A DNA stretch of 64,000 bases from Chryseobacterium sp. KLBC 52 (GTDB lineage: Bacteria; Bacteroidota; Bacteroidia; Flavobacteriales; Weeksellaceae). The translations under genes were made by a program, and so were the position numbers. Location: positions 79,391-143,390 of the forward strand of contig NZ_QDFZ01000015.1 of assembly GCF_003347605.1 (NCBI RefSeq). Direction: 5' to 3'. The notes beneath the pieces are model-generated. The model was not told the DNA's origin. It ran no database searches and saw only the letters and a list, made by a program, of their open reading frames with translations. Positions 26,382-34,464 of this stretch are shown in pieces; the first letter of the stretch is position 1; each line of letters begins with the position of its first letter.

Positions 26382-27639
26382 TTTGTTTTTTTTCGTAAAA
26401 AATAGAAATAGCTACAGTGGCAATATAGAATAAGAAAAGGAAAACCAGTTCTTTGGCAATTCCGCCAATTCCGCTGTTTCTTAAAATAATATCATAATAG
26501 GCATTCAGTCCCCAGTTCATGGGAGAGAATTTGGCTACGGTCTGCATAAATTCCGGCATTAAAAATACAGGAACCCAGATTCCTCCAATGGCTGCCAAAA
26601 CTACTACAGACGTTGCTCCAAATGGGGCAGACTGTTCCTGCGTATCAGCTATAGTTCCCAATAGAACTCCAAATCCAATTGCTGCCAATCCTGCAAACAG
26701 TGTTACTACCACAAGCTGGAACATTTTTCCGGATACATCAAAAGCCGGAAGATCCATATATGGGAAAAGGTAAATTCCTACAGCAACCATCAGTAAAAAC
26801 TGAATAAGACAGATGATAAGATAGGTAAATGTTTTTCCTAAAATATGGACAAAATAAGGAGTAGGGCTTATTCTTGCCCTTACACTTGTTCCCTGGCTTT
26901 TTTCTTTTACCAGATTGATGGATAAAGGGACTACAATAAAGAAGATCGCAAAAAGTGTCCATGCAGGAACGTTGTGCTGGACAGAGTTGGGCATGACGTC
27001 CATTTCTCCTTTTTGGGGCGTGATTTCTTTAAAACTGATCAGGTTTTTATTTTCGTCAAGATTCTCCGTTGTTCCCAGCTGATCCTGGAATGCTTTGTAA
27101 ATCTTTTTATTTTCAATCTCAAAAACCATTTTATTCACAGAATTCATCACAGAGTTCTTGAATCCGGCATTGGTAGCAGGGTCAAAGTACAAATGAATTT
27201 CTTTGGCTTTGGGAGCTGCAGTTTTTACTTTTGCAGAATCTCCTTCCAGCCCGAATGAACTTACTATGGTCTGAACTTTAGAATCAATATTGGAATTTAA
27301 ATCTTTCGTCAAATTTTCCGGAATGACAATCGCCATCTGATAATCTCCTGAAAAAACAGCATCCTGAGCCGATTTTTCATTGAAGTTGGTCAGCAGCTGG
27401 AATGTTTTGCTGTTTTCCAGTTCTGCTTTTATATTTTTTGAAACTTCAGATTTGTCCTGATCAATAAAAATAATTGGGATTTTTGAGCCTTCAAGGTTTT
27501 TAAAGGTAGAATCCTGAATAAGGGTAATGGTGACAATCAAAAGCAAAGGCATCACAAAGATGATGACGATTCCACCGATATCTCTTTTCAGCAGAAGAAT
27601 TTCCTTAATAAAACTTCTCCACAGTTTATACAACAACAT
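26371..27639 (-). CDS. ABC-2 type transporter permease
   Basis: 422 residues. One N-terminal membrane helix (about 20-42) is followed by a large extracytoplasmic domain (about 45-225) and five C-terminal helices from about 230 to 412, the layout of ABC-2 (YhgE/YbhR-like) permeases. It pairs with the ATPase gene upstream, which it overlaps by 14 bp. Together they form an exporter, perhaps for a pigment intermediate or lipid; the substrate cannot be told from sequence. Confidence 0.85.
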   Translation of the reverse strand: MLLYKLWRSFIKEILLLKRDIGGIVIIFVMPLLLIVTITLIQDSTFKNLEGSKIPIIFIDQDKSEVSKNIKAELENSKTFQLLTNFNEKSAQDAVFSGDYQMAIVIPENLTKDLNSNIDSKVQTIVSSFGLEGDSAKVKTAAPKAKEIHLYFDPATNAGFKNSVMNSVNKMVFEIENKKIYKAFQDQLGTTENLDENKNLISFKEITPQKGEMDVMPNSVQHNVPAWTLFAIFFIVVPLSINLVKEKSQGTSVRARISPTPYFVHILGKTFTYLIICLIQFLLMVAVGIYLFPYMDLPAFDVSGKMFQLVVVTLFAGLAAIGFGVLLGTIADTQEQSAPFGATSVVVLAAIGGIWVPVFLMPEFMQTVAKFSPMNWGLNAYYDIILRNSGIGGIAKELVFLFLFYIATVAISIFYEKKQNAV

Positions 27640-28384
27640 CTCTTAATTCTTTTCCGGTTAATGAAATGAAAACGTCTTCCAGGTTTTCGGCATTCGCAAT
27701 CTGTGAAACAAGTTCTTCAGGCGTTCCTACAGCATGAATTTTTCCATGATCGATGATGGCAATTTTTGTACAGAACTCTTCAGCCTCAGAAAGATGATGG
27801 GAAGTATAAATAATGCAGGTTCCCTGTTTATTTAAATCCAGAAGATAATCAATAATTGCTTTTTTAGACTGAACATCCACACCTACAGTCGGTTCATCCA
27901 GAAAGAGAACTTTAGGATTGTGAAGAGTTCCTGCGATGAGGTTGCAGCGGCGTTTCATTCCTCCTGAAAACTGTCCTACCTGCTTGTTCGCAAATTTTGA
28001 AAGTCCCATGATTTCCAGAGACTCGTCAATGGCTTTTTTAAGCTGATTATGTTTTAACCCATAAAGACTTCCGAAAAACATAAGGTTTTCTTTAGCGGTA
28101 AGCGTTGGATATAAAGCATATTCCTGGGGAACAATTCCGATAATCTGTCTGATTTTAAAACCATCTTTCTGGGGAGATAAACCATTGATGGTAAATTGTC
28201 CTGAAGTAGGTTTGATCAATCCTGAAAGCATTGAAATCAGCGTTGTTTTTCCAGCTCCGTTGGGCCCGAGAATTCCGTAGATTTCATCTTTGCTGATACT
28301 TAAAGAAATATCATTTACAGAAAACTCATCAGAATTTTTGTATTTTTTATATAAGTTTTTAATCTCAATCATATTTTCCGCCAT
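27626..28384 (-). CDS. ABC transporter ATP-binding protein
   Basis: 252 residues. Walker A GPNGAGKTT near 39-47, signature QFSGGMKRR near 139-147 and Walker B VLFLDEPTVGVD near 160-171 are all intact. It is of the drug/lipid exporter type with the D-loop GVD. It drives the permease encoded next. Flexirubin loci in related bacteria commonly include such an exporter pair, but its cargo is unproven. Confidence 0.9.
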   Translation of the reverse strand: MAENMIEIKNLYKKYKNSDEFSVNDISLSISKDEIYGILGPNGAGKTTLISMLSGLIKPTSGQFTINGLSPQKDGFKIRQIIGIVPQEYALYPTLTAKENLMFFGSLYGLKHNQLKKAIDESLEIMGLSKFANKQVGQFSGGMKRRCNLIAGTLHNPKVLFLDEPTVGVDVQSKKAIIDYLLDLNKQGTCIIYTSHHLSEAEEFCTKIAIIDHGKIHAVGTPEELVSQIANAENLEDVFISLTGKELRDVVV

Positions 28385-28385
28385 A

Positions 28386-29402
28386 TCAGATCGCTTTTCT
28401 CAGTTTTTTATAGAAAGCTTCTTCCAGGTCTGCAATGTGCAGCATTGTTTTTGAAAGTTCGTTATAGATATTGCTTTTGGAGTTTCTGTTTTTATAAACA
28501 CGGGCAATATCCACGGCAAAGTCTCTCCAAAGGTCACCAATAGAAGTAATTTCTTTTGATAATTCCTTCAGCTCATCATTTTTAAGAATAACAGCCGCTT
28601 CCTGAAGAAATGCACCATAGATAAATCTGAAGCCTCCGCCTCCGGTTCCGATTTCCTCCTGCATCCTGATCAATTGCCCCAAATAATGGTTGGTCACTTT
28701 TGTACCTTTCTTTTCTGCCCATTTCGGGATGCTTCTGGCTACCCATCTCATGGCTTTTACTCCGATAAGCGGTACAGGCGCCAGCATATTTTTACAGGTA
28801 TCCTTGATTCCTTTTTTGATTGCCTTTTCAAGATTCACATTTTCCGGAACATACACAGGATAGTACATATGTCCTTTCGGAGGAAGTGCTCCTTTGGCGT
28901 ATCTTACTTTTTCCAGTTCTGCTTCAGAAAGGGAAGTGGTATAATCCATTACAGGATCACTGATCAGGAATTTTCCGTCTTCTTTTCCGTACACCACAAG
29001 GTTGTGGGCATTGAAGTGGAATTTGTATTCTTCAGGAAAATAAGTAAGGTTGAAAACACCTACCTGAAGTCCGGTAGGAATATTTTGTTCCAGATTTCTT
29101 TCAAGAGCTTTTTGGGCATCCTGAGGATTGGAGAATTTTTCTCTTTTGATTTTAATTCCTAATCTTTTGGCTGCTTTACTGAAAATAGCACCCGGCATCG
29201 GACGATAGCTGAAGCCCGGAGCAAAATTCACCTTTAAAAAAGGGAGATAGACGAAAAACAGTCCTGAACCGATCCCGAAGATCATGGGCTCACTCAGTTT
29301 CAAGCCTTTATTAAGCAGTAGATTAGAAGCAACACCGTTTTCGCAATGCGCAGTCTGATGGTGTTCAAAGTTTAATTTCATTTGCTGATTGTATCTTTTC
29401 AT
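28386..29402 (-). CDS. BtrH N-terminal domain protein, probable acyltransferase
   Basis: 338 residues, or 331 if the second Met (residue 8) is used. The N-terminal 130 residues match the BtrH_N family: AHCENGVASNLL with candidate nucleophile C20, then a papain-like fold with HFNAHNLVVYG near residue 135 holding the candidate His. BtrH of the butirosin pathway moves an acyl group from an ACP to an amine. By analogy this protein may move an acyl or aryl-polyene chain from an ACP to an acceptor. The C-terminal half resembles the DUF4872 region that often accompanies it. One base separates it from the ATPase gene. Confidence 0.78.
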   Translation of the reverse strand: MKRYNQQMKLNFEHHQTAHCENGVASNLLLNKGLKLSEPMIFGIGSGLFFVYLPFLKVNFAPGFSYRPMPGAIFSKAAKRLGIKIKREKFSNPQDAQKALERNLEQNIPTGLQVGVFNLTYFPEEYKFHFNAHNLVVYGKEDGKFLISDPVMDYTTSLSEAELEKVRYAKGALPPKGHMYYPVYVPENVNLEKAIKKGIKDTCKNMLAPVPLIGVKAMRWVARSIPKWAEKKGTKVTNHYLGQLIRMQEEIGTGGGGFRFIYGAFLQEAAVILKNDELKELSKEITSIGDLWRDFAVDIARVYKNRNSKSNIYNELSKTMLHIADLEEAFYKKLRKAI

Positions 29403-29442
29403 TGGTCAAATAAAACAGGCTTTATATTGAGCCTTGTCTCAT

Positions 29443-29847
29443 TTATTTTCCGTTGAAGTTTTTTAATTCATCCACTGAAATACCGAATGCATCGGCATAT
29501 TTTTTCAGTGCATTTTCGCTTAGTGTTTTGAATACTTTGGGTTTAAAATGTCTTTTTACCCTCCATTGCCACATTCCTACATAAGAAGCAAGGACTCCCA
29601 GATCCATTTTGTTCAGTTCCATAAAATACACAATGGGACTTGCTATATTATTAGCTACATTTTGCTTTGCTTCCTCAATTCTCTCATAAATAAGTTCCAT
29701 AGATTCATCCAGAGCAGCTTTCTTGGCATCCCAGCCTGTGCTGTTTGCTGTCGTGTAGTTGTCGTTCTCATCCGTCACATACAGAACTTCAGTCATGTTG
29801 GCGGATTTCAGGTTACTTTCGTCTTGAGGCAGGTCTTGTTTTTTCAT
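29443..29847 (-). CDS. Protein of unknown function at the head of the minus operon
   Basis: 134 residues with no signal peptide or membrane helix, so probably cytoplasmic. The N-terminal 45 residues look disordered. The C-terminal part is helical, and ENALKKYADAFGISVDELKNF (about 110-130) looks like a helix-turn-helix of the Xre kind that has lost part of its fold. It could be a small regulator or a partner of the BtrH-like protein. It is the first gene of the block 29847-16794, which fits either view. Confidence 0.65.
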   Translation of the reverse strand: MKKQDLPQDESNLKSANMTEVLYVTDENDNYTTANSTGWDAKKAALDESMELIYERIEEAKQNVANNIASPIVYFMELNKMDLGVLASYVGMWQWRVKRHFKPKVFKTLSENALKKYADAFGISVDELKNFNGK

Positions 29848-30203
29848 CTAAATAATGTTTATATTTTTAGATTCCAGATGACATAAGCTCACCTGTTTTT
29901 TGATTCTTTTAATCAGGTGGCTAAAATAGTGAAAATACATTATATGTAAATCATATTACATTTGAGGGAGTTATTGTTGAGAAATAGAGGCTGTAACCTT
30001 AATAAATCTCCAAAATTATAATTCATCCCGATTTTTCTTGTCTCTGTTTAGAAAAAAGCTTTTAACTAATCCTATATAAAAGAATCTTAAAAGAATCCCT
30101 TAAAGCTTATGGTTTCTGCTTGTAACAGTTCCTTTGTAACAAGTGTTTATATAAATAAGACTAATGGGGAAATTTGGTTTGAAAATAATATTAAATAACT
30201 ACT
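29848..30203. other. 356-bp divergent spacer with an inverted repeat
   Basis: No gene is visible. An imperfect inverted repeat, GCTCACCTG near 29889 and AATCAGGTGGC near 29912, could be an operator for the minus operon. The rest is AT-rich. I could not identify a clear TAnnTTTG element in either direction. The spacer separates the 134-aa gene (minus) from the M16 peptidase gene (plus). Confidence 0.4.
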
Positions 30204-33116
30204 ATGAAGAAAATTTTTATTTCGGTTTCGCTTTTCTGTATGATCAGCGCAATGGCACAGAAATTTGAGACCCAAAAGCAGACCGATGCTCAAGGGTATA
30301 CCTATGAAACGGTAAAGAATGACCAGGCTGGAGTGCGTGTGTATACACTGAAAAACGGGTTGAAGGTTTATCTGGCAAAAAATGATGATGCCCCGAGAAT
30401 CCAGACTTACATTCCCGTAAGAACAGGATCTAATAATGACCCAAGTGATAATACAGGTTTAGCGCACTACCTGGAACATATGGTTTTTAAAGGAACTTCG
30501 CACCTGGGAACTCAGGACTGGGCAAAAGAAAAAGTTTTATTACAACAGATCTCTGATCTTTATGAGCAGCATAAAGCAGAAAAAGATCCTGAAAAAAAGA
30601 AAGAACTTTATAAAAAGATTGACGAAGTTTCTCAGGAAGCTTCCAAATATGCTATCGCTAACGAATATGATAAAGCGATTTCTTCATTAGGAGCTACAGG
30701 AACGAATGCTCATACTTCACTGGATGAAACGGTGTATAAAAACAATATCCCTTCCAACGAATTGGAAAAATGGCTAAGAGTAGAGAAAGAGCGTTTTTCA
30801 GAATTGGTATTACGTCTTTTCCATACTGAGCTTGAAGCTGTATATGAGGAATATAACAGAGCTCAGGATAATGACAGCCGTCTTGTATTCTATTCATTGA
30901 TGCAGGCTCTTTTCCCAAAACACCCGAACGGACAGCAGACGACAATCGGAACTTCAGAGCATTTGAAGAGCCCTTCCATGGAAGCGATCCACAAGTATTT
31001 TGATACCTATTATGTGCCTAATAACATGGCCGTAGTATTGGTTGGAGATCTGGATTATGACAAAACTATAAAATTAGTTGATCAATATTTCGGTGCATTC
31101 AAATACAAAGAACTTCCGATGAAAAAGATGGTTACGGAAGAACCAATGACCAGCATTGTTACCAGAACGGTAAAAAGTCCTACTACACCAAGAATGACTA
31201 TTGCATGGAGAACAGATTCTTATGGAACTCAGGAAGCAAGACTGGCAGATGTAGTATCTGAAATTTTAAGTAACAGAGGAGATGCTGGATTAATTGACCT
31301 TAACATCAACCAGAAGCAAAAAACACTTGGAGCAGGAGCGTATGAGTCGCCTTACAAAATGTATGGTACATTTGGATTAGTGGTAACTCCTAAAGAAGGT
31401 CAAAGCTTTGATGAAGCTAAAAAACTGCTGATGGATCAGTTGGATCTTGTGAAAAAAGGACAGTTCCCGGACTGGATCCTGAAAGCCATCGTAAATGATA
31501 AAAAAGTTCAGCGTATGAAGAGCTGGGAAACAGCTGACGGATTAGCTACTGAACTGTATGATTCTTATATCAACGTAAGAACATGGGAACAGGAGCTGGA
31601 TGAGATCAATCAATATGACAAAATCACGAAAGCTGACGTTGTGAAGTTTGCCAACGATTTCTTTAAAGATAATTATGTTGTCATTTATAAAGAAAAAGGA
31701 GTGAATGATAAGCTTGTACGTGTACAGAACCCTGGAATTACCCCGATTAAACTGAACAGAGAAGCTCAGTCTCCTTTCCTTAAAGATATTCTGAATACAA
31801 AAGTACCGGAAAGTAAGCCTGAATTTATTGATTTTAAAACAGCCATTCAAACTTCAAAGATTAAAGATAAGACGATAAGTTTTGTGAAGAATAAATATAA
31901 TGAGGTTGCTCAGATCAGTTATATTTTCCCTTTCGGAACAGATAATGATAAAGAACTTTCTATTGCAGGAACCCTTTTCGAATATCTTGGAACCGATAAG
32001 TATACTCCGGAGCAGCTGAAAGAAGAATTCTTTAAACTGGGCGTAAGTTATAGCCTGAGAACTTCCAATGACCAGATGATCATTACATTAAATGGTCTTG
32101 AAAGTAATATGAAGAAAGCTGCAGAGCTGATGAACCACTGGATGACGAATGTGAAAGCGGATAAAGCAATTTATGCTCAAACGGTAAAAACAATTCTGGA
32201 ATCAAGAGCTTCTGCGAAGAAAGATAAAGTGAGAATTATGGCCGCTCTTTCAAACTATGCTAAATACGGTAAAAATTCAAGAATGACAGACATCGTTTCG
32301 AAAGAACGTCTTGAGAGCATCGACGCCGTAGAATTGATGAAGAAAGTGAAAACACTAAACCAGTATCCTTATCAGGTGCTTCTTTACGGACAGGATCAGT
32401 CCGGATTGGAAAAAGCGGTGAAACCTTTTATCATCAATACAAGCCTTCAGCCAGCACAGGCAAAAGAATATGCTGAACCGGCTACTGAAGGAAAGGTATA
32501 CTTCACAAATTATGACATGGTACAAATGGAAATGTCAAAAGTAGCAAAAGCCAGCACCGTAAACCTTAGTAATTTCGGGAAAGCAAATGTTTTCAATGAA
32601 TATTTCGGAAGAGGATTATCTTCTATCGTTTTCCAGGAGATCAGAGAAAGTAAGTCATTGGCTTATACGGCCTATGTTTCTTATGGAAATGCTTCGGAAA
32701 AAGGGAAAGCAAACTATGTGACAAATTATATCGGAACACAATCCAACAAGCTTCCTTTAGCGGTAAATGCAATGAATGACTTAATGGTATCTTTACCACA
32801 AATCCCTGCCCAGTTTGAGAATGCCAGAGGTTCTGCCTTAAAACAGATTGCTTCCAACAGAATCAACAGAACAAATATTTTCTTCAATCAGTTAGCATTG
32901 AAAAAATTAGGGGTTGACTATGATATCAGAAAAGATATTTACGCTGAAATTCAGGGATTGACATTGCCACAGCTTACAGGATTCTATAACACCGAAGTAA
33001 AACCTGTACAATACAATACAGCCATCATCGGTAAGAAAGAAAACCTGAATATGGAATCTATCAACAAAATGGGAGAATTCCAGGAAGTATCTCTGGAGGA
33101 GATCTTCGGATACTAA
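30204..33116 (+). CDS. M16 family zinc peptidase (insulinase/pitrilysin type), secreted
   Basis: 970 residues. Signal peptide MKKIFISVSLFCMISAMAQ. The inverted zinc motif HYLEH is at 88-92 (H88, E91, H92), and the distal Glu is probably in ELEAVYEEYN (209-218). The longer than usual gap is due to a Lys/Glu-rich insert near residues 118-155. Two M16 halves are present; the second half, from about residue 540, lacks the HxxEH motif, as in other two-domain M16 proteins. This is a periplasmic or outer-membrane peptidase common in Bacteroidota and has no clear link with pigment synthesis. It interrupts the locus on the opposite strand. Confidence 0.9.
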   Translation: MKKIFISVSLFCMISAMAQKFETQKQTDAQGYTYETVKNDQAGVRVYTLKNGLKVYLAKNDDAPRIQTYIPVRTGSNNDPSDNTGLAHYLEHMVFKGTSHLGTQDWAKEKVLLQQISDLYEQHKAEKDPEKKKELYKKIDEVSQEASKYAIANEYDKAISSLGATGTNAHTSLDETVYKNNIPSNELEKWLRVEKERFSELVLRLFHTELEAVYEEYNRAQDNDSRLVFYSLMQALFPKHPNGQQTTIGTSEHLKSPSMEAIHKYFDTYYVPNNMAVVLVGDLDYDKTIKLVDQYFGAFKYKELPMKKMVTEEPMTSIVTRTVKSPTTPRMTIAWRTDSYGTQEARLADVVSEILSNRGDAGLIDLNINQKQKTLGAGAYESPYKMYGTFGLVVTPKEGQSFDEAKKLLMDQLDLVKKGQFPDWILKAIVNDKKVQRMKSWETADGLATELYDSYINVRTWEQELDEINQYDKITKADVVKFANDFFKDNYVVIYKEKGVNDKLVRVQNPGITPIKLNREAQSPFLKDILNTKVPESKPEFIDFKTAIQTSKIKDKTISFVKNKYNEVAQISYIFPFGTDNDKELSIAGTLFEYLGTDKYTPEQLKEEFFKLGVSYSLRTSNDQMIITLNGLESNMKKAAELMNHWMTNVKADKAIYAQTVKTILESRASAKKDKVRIMAALSNYAKYGKNSRMTDIVSKERLESIDAVELMKKVKTLNQYPYQVLLYGQDQSGLEKAVKPFIINTSLQPAQAKEYAEPATEGKVYFTNYDMVQMEMSKVAKASTVNLSNFGKANVFNEYFGRGLSSIVFQEIRESKSLAYTAYVSYGNASEKGKANYVTNYIGTQSNKLPLAVNAMNDLMVSLPQIPAQFENARGSALKQIASNRINRTNIFFNQLALKKLGVDYDIRKDIYAEIQGLTLPQLTGFYNTEVKPVQYNTAIIGKKENLNMESINKMGEFQEVSLEEIFGY

Positions 33117-33140
33117 TCCTTTTGTTTACAATAATGATAA

Positions 33141-33169
33141 AAGCGGGACAGAAATGTTCTGCTTTTTTG
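33141..33169 (+). terminator. Probable terminator of the M16 peptidase gene
   Basis: CAGAA and TTCTG pair around ATG, flanked by AAAAG and CTTTT with a bulge on the left arm, and end in TTTTTT. It begins about 25 bases after the stop codon. Confidence 0.55.
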
Positions 33170-33220
33170 TTGCTGAAAACTGTTTCTCCCTGACCATCAG
33201 AGTTTCACGGATTTATAAAA

Positions 33221-33236
33221 TGTTTCACGTGAAATA
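33221..33236. promoter_or_regulatory. parS-like ParB-binding palindrome
   Basis: TGTTTCACGTGAAATA differs in one position from the conserved bacterial centromere TGTTTCACGTGAAACA. It lies in the 465-bp gene-free spacer 33117-33581, which also holds the M16 terminator, a hairpin repeat and the terminator of the second minus block. No parA or parB gene is in the window. Confidence 0.55.
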
Positions 33237-33360
33237 ATTCATCTGATGATGAGGTTTTTAAGTCTGTAATATCTTGTCTATCAATTGCTTTGTTAGGATG
33301 TTATGAATGTGGAAATAAACAAAAAATGAACCTTTTTCCGTAAAATCATTGTAATCAATT

Positions 33361-33447
33361 CAATAGGAGTGGGCTATGATTCTGAGTGGAGACGAAGAAA
33401 GCCCGCTTAAAAAAAGAGAAAAATCAATCGGCTTTAGCCTAAACCAA
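33361..33447. repeat. Dispersed hairpin repeat, copy 2, with a split palindrome
   Basis: It starts CAATAGGAGTGGGCT and resumes AGCCCGCTTAA after about 24 extra bases (TGATTCTGAGTGGAGACGAA is the core). It continues through an A-rich tract into CGGCTTTAGCCTAAACC. Except for the extra bases it matches copy 1 at 1613-1676. The inserted bases resemble the TCATTCTGAGTGTAGCGAAG family at 21459. Confidence 0.75.
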
Positions 33448-33529
33448 TATTTTAAACACGAATAACACAAATGGATTGCACAAATGTTCACAAATAAATC
33501 TATTAGAGAATATAAAATTGATTTAAAAG

Positions 33530-33560
33530 AGAAAAGCTGTACGTTTTGTACAGCTTTTCT
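33530..33560 (-). terminator. Terminator of the second minus-strand pigment block
   Basis: AGAAAAGCTGTAC (33530-33542) and GTACAGCTTTTCT (33548-33560) form a perfect 13-bp stem with a 5-base loop, 22 bases past the stop of the last dehydratase gene. Read on the minus strand it ends CTTTTCTCTTTT. Confidence 0.82.
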
Positions 33561-33581
33561 ATGTCTATGTTGAATTGGTCT

Positions 33582-34025
33582 TTACGATTTTACTTCCTGA
33601 ATGAACAGGTTGATCTCCGCTCTGATCAATAATTCATCATTATTAAATGTTTCACAGAAAATGTGGCAGATGTTCTCAAACTGTGAAATAAGAGATGCTC
33701 GGGAAATGATTTTGTCATTCACTTTTGGAAGAGCAAAAATCTCAATCTTCTTGATATTGGTAATGAATCCGATCACTTTAGTATCGGCTTCAGGATTTTC
33801 AAAGAAGCTTTGTCCAAGGATAGAAGAGCAGGTTTGCGCCAGGTTTTCGATTAAGCCGGCTTCTGCAAACTCATTGTTGTGAACAAATATATTATCTTCT
33901 TTGATTTCAAAGGAAGTCACTACTTTTTCTTTGGTCAGCTCCAGAATATAGTCTGCCATCAACATCGGTTCACGATGCGGTAAAAAGTTGTGTATATTGA
34001 TGATATTTTCTTCCTTTATTTCCAT
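33582..34025 (-). CDS. Hotdog dehydratase-like protein (ApeP-like), paralogue 1
   Basis: 147 residues with a FabZ/FabA-type hotdog fold. LPHREPMLMAD (15-25) is the opening motif of the family, and EFAEAGLIENLAQ (52-64) corresponds to the active-site helix with E60. The HFPG motif is absent; the loop reads NIFVHNNEF. This is the pattern I recall for ApeP-type dehydratases in aryl-polyene loci. It is last in its operon, 7 bp after its paralogue. Likely role: dehydration of 3-hydroxyacyl-ACP during polyene or resorcinol chain synthesis, perhaps together with the HFPG-type protein at 18444. Confidence 0.8.
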   Translation of the reverse strand: MEIKEENIINIHNFLPHREPMLMADYILELTKEKVVTSFEIKEDNIFVHNNEFAEAGLIENLAQTCSSILGQSFFENPEADTKVIGFITNIKKIEIFALPKVNDKIISRASLISQFENICHIFCETFNNDELLIRAEINLFIQEVKS

Positions 34026-34032
34026 TTCCAGT

Positions 34033-34464
34033 TTATTTTACAGCGGTTTTCATTTGAGATTTTGCAATCACTTCACCGTTTAGTTTCGTAACAATATCTA
34101 CAAGGGTTACTCCCATTACTTCATTAAGGATGGTAACTTCAGATTTCAGATGGTCTCCTACTTTAGGAAGAATTTCAGCTTCAAAAGATTTGATGGCTCC
34201 GATATATCCCGTAGGAGCATCTTTCCCCAGCAGATAATATTTATATCCTGTATGCAGGGCAACGCTTTGTGCCTGGTGCTCAATCAGTCCGGAAGCCTGA
34301 AAAGATCCGTCCTGGATAAAAAGGTTATCTTCTTTGATTTCAAAACCGGATAAAAGATGGTTTTCAGAATATTCTGATAACTCATGTACCATCACAAAAG
34401 GAAACCTTTGCGGAATAAGGCTTTCTACAAAATCTTTATCGGATGTAGGCAGTTTGTTTTCCAT
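34033..34464 (-). CDS. Hotdog dehydratase-like protein (ApeP-like), paralogue 2
   Basis: 143 residues from the ATG at 34464; a longer reading from 34488 would lie within darB. It follows the same plan as its neighbour: IPQRFPFVMVHEL (17-29), GFEIKEDNLFIQDGSF (40-55) and ASGLIEHQAQS (57-67) with E62 and no HFPG histidine. The shared FEIKEDN(I/L)F segment shows that the two arose by tandem duplication. The start codon shares one base with the darB stop (TAATG), so translation is probably coupled to DarB. Confidence 0.8.
   Translation of the reverse strand: MENKLPTSDKDFVESLIPQRFPFVMVHELSEYSENHLLSGFEIKEDNLFIQDGSFQASGLIEHQAQSVALHTGYKYYLLGKDAPTGYIGAIKSFEAEILPKVGDHLKSEVTILNEVMGVTLVDIVTKLNGEVIAKSQMKTAVK

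Noticed and set aside
28674..29162. 162-codon plus-strand frame opposite the BtrH-like gene
   Set aside because: Its translation is rich in Phe, His and Ser with no motif; the opposite strand codes for a recognisable family.
33201..33210. AGTTTCACGG as a half parS next to the full site
   Set aside because: Only about 8 bases match, which is not above chance for AT-rich DNA.
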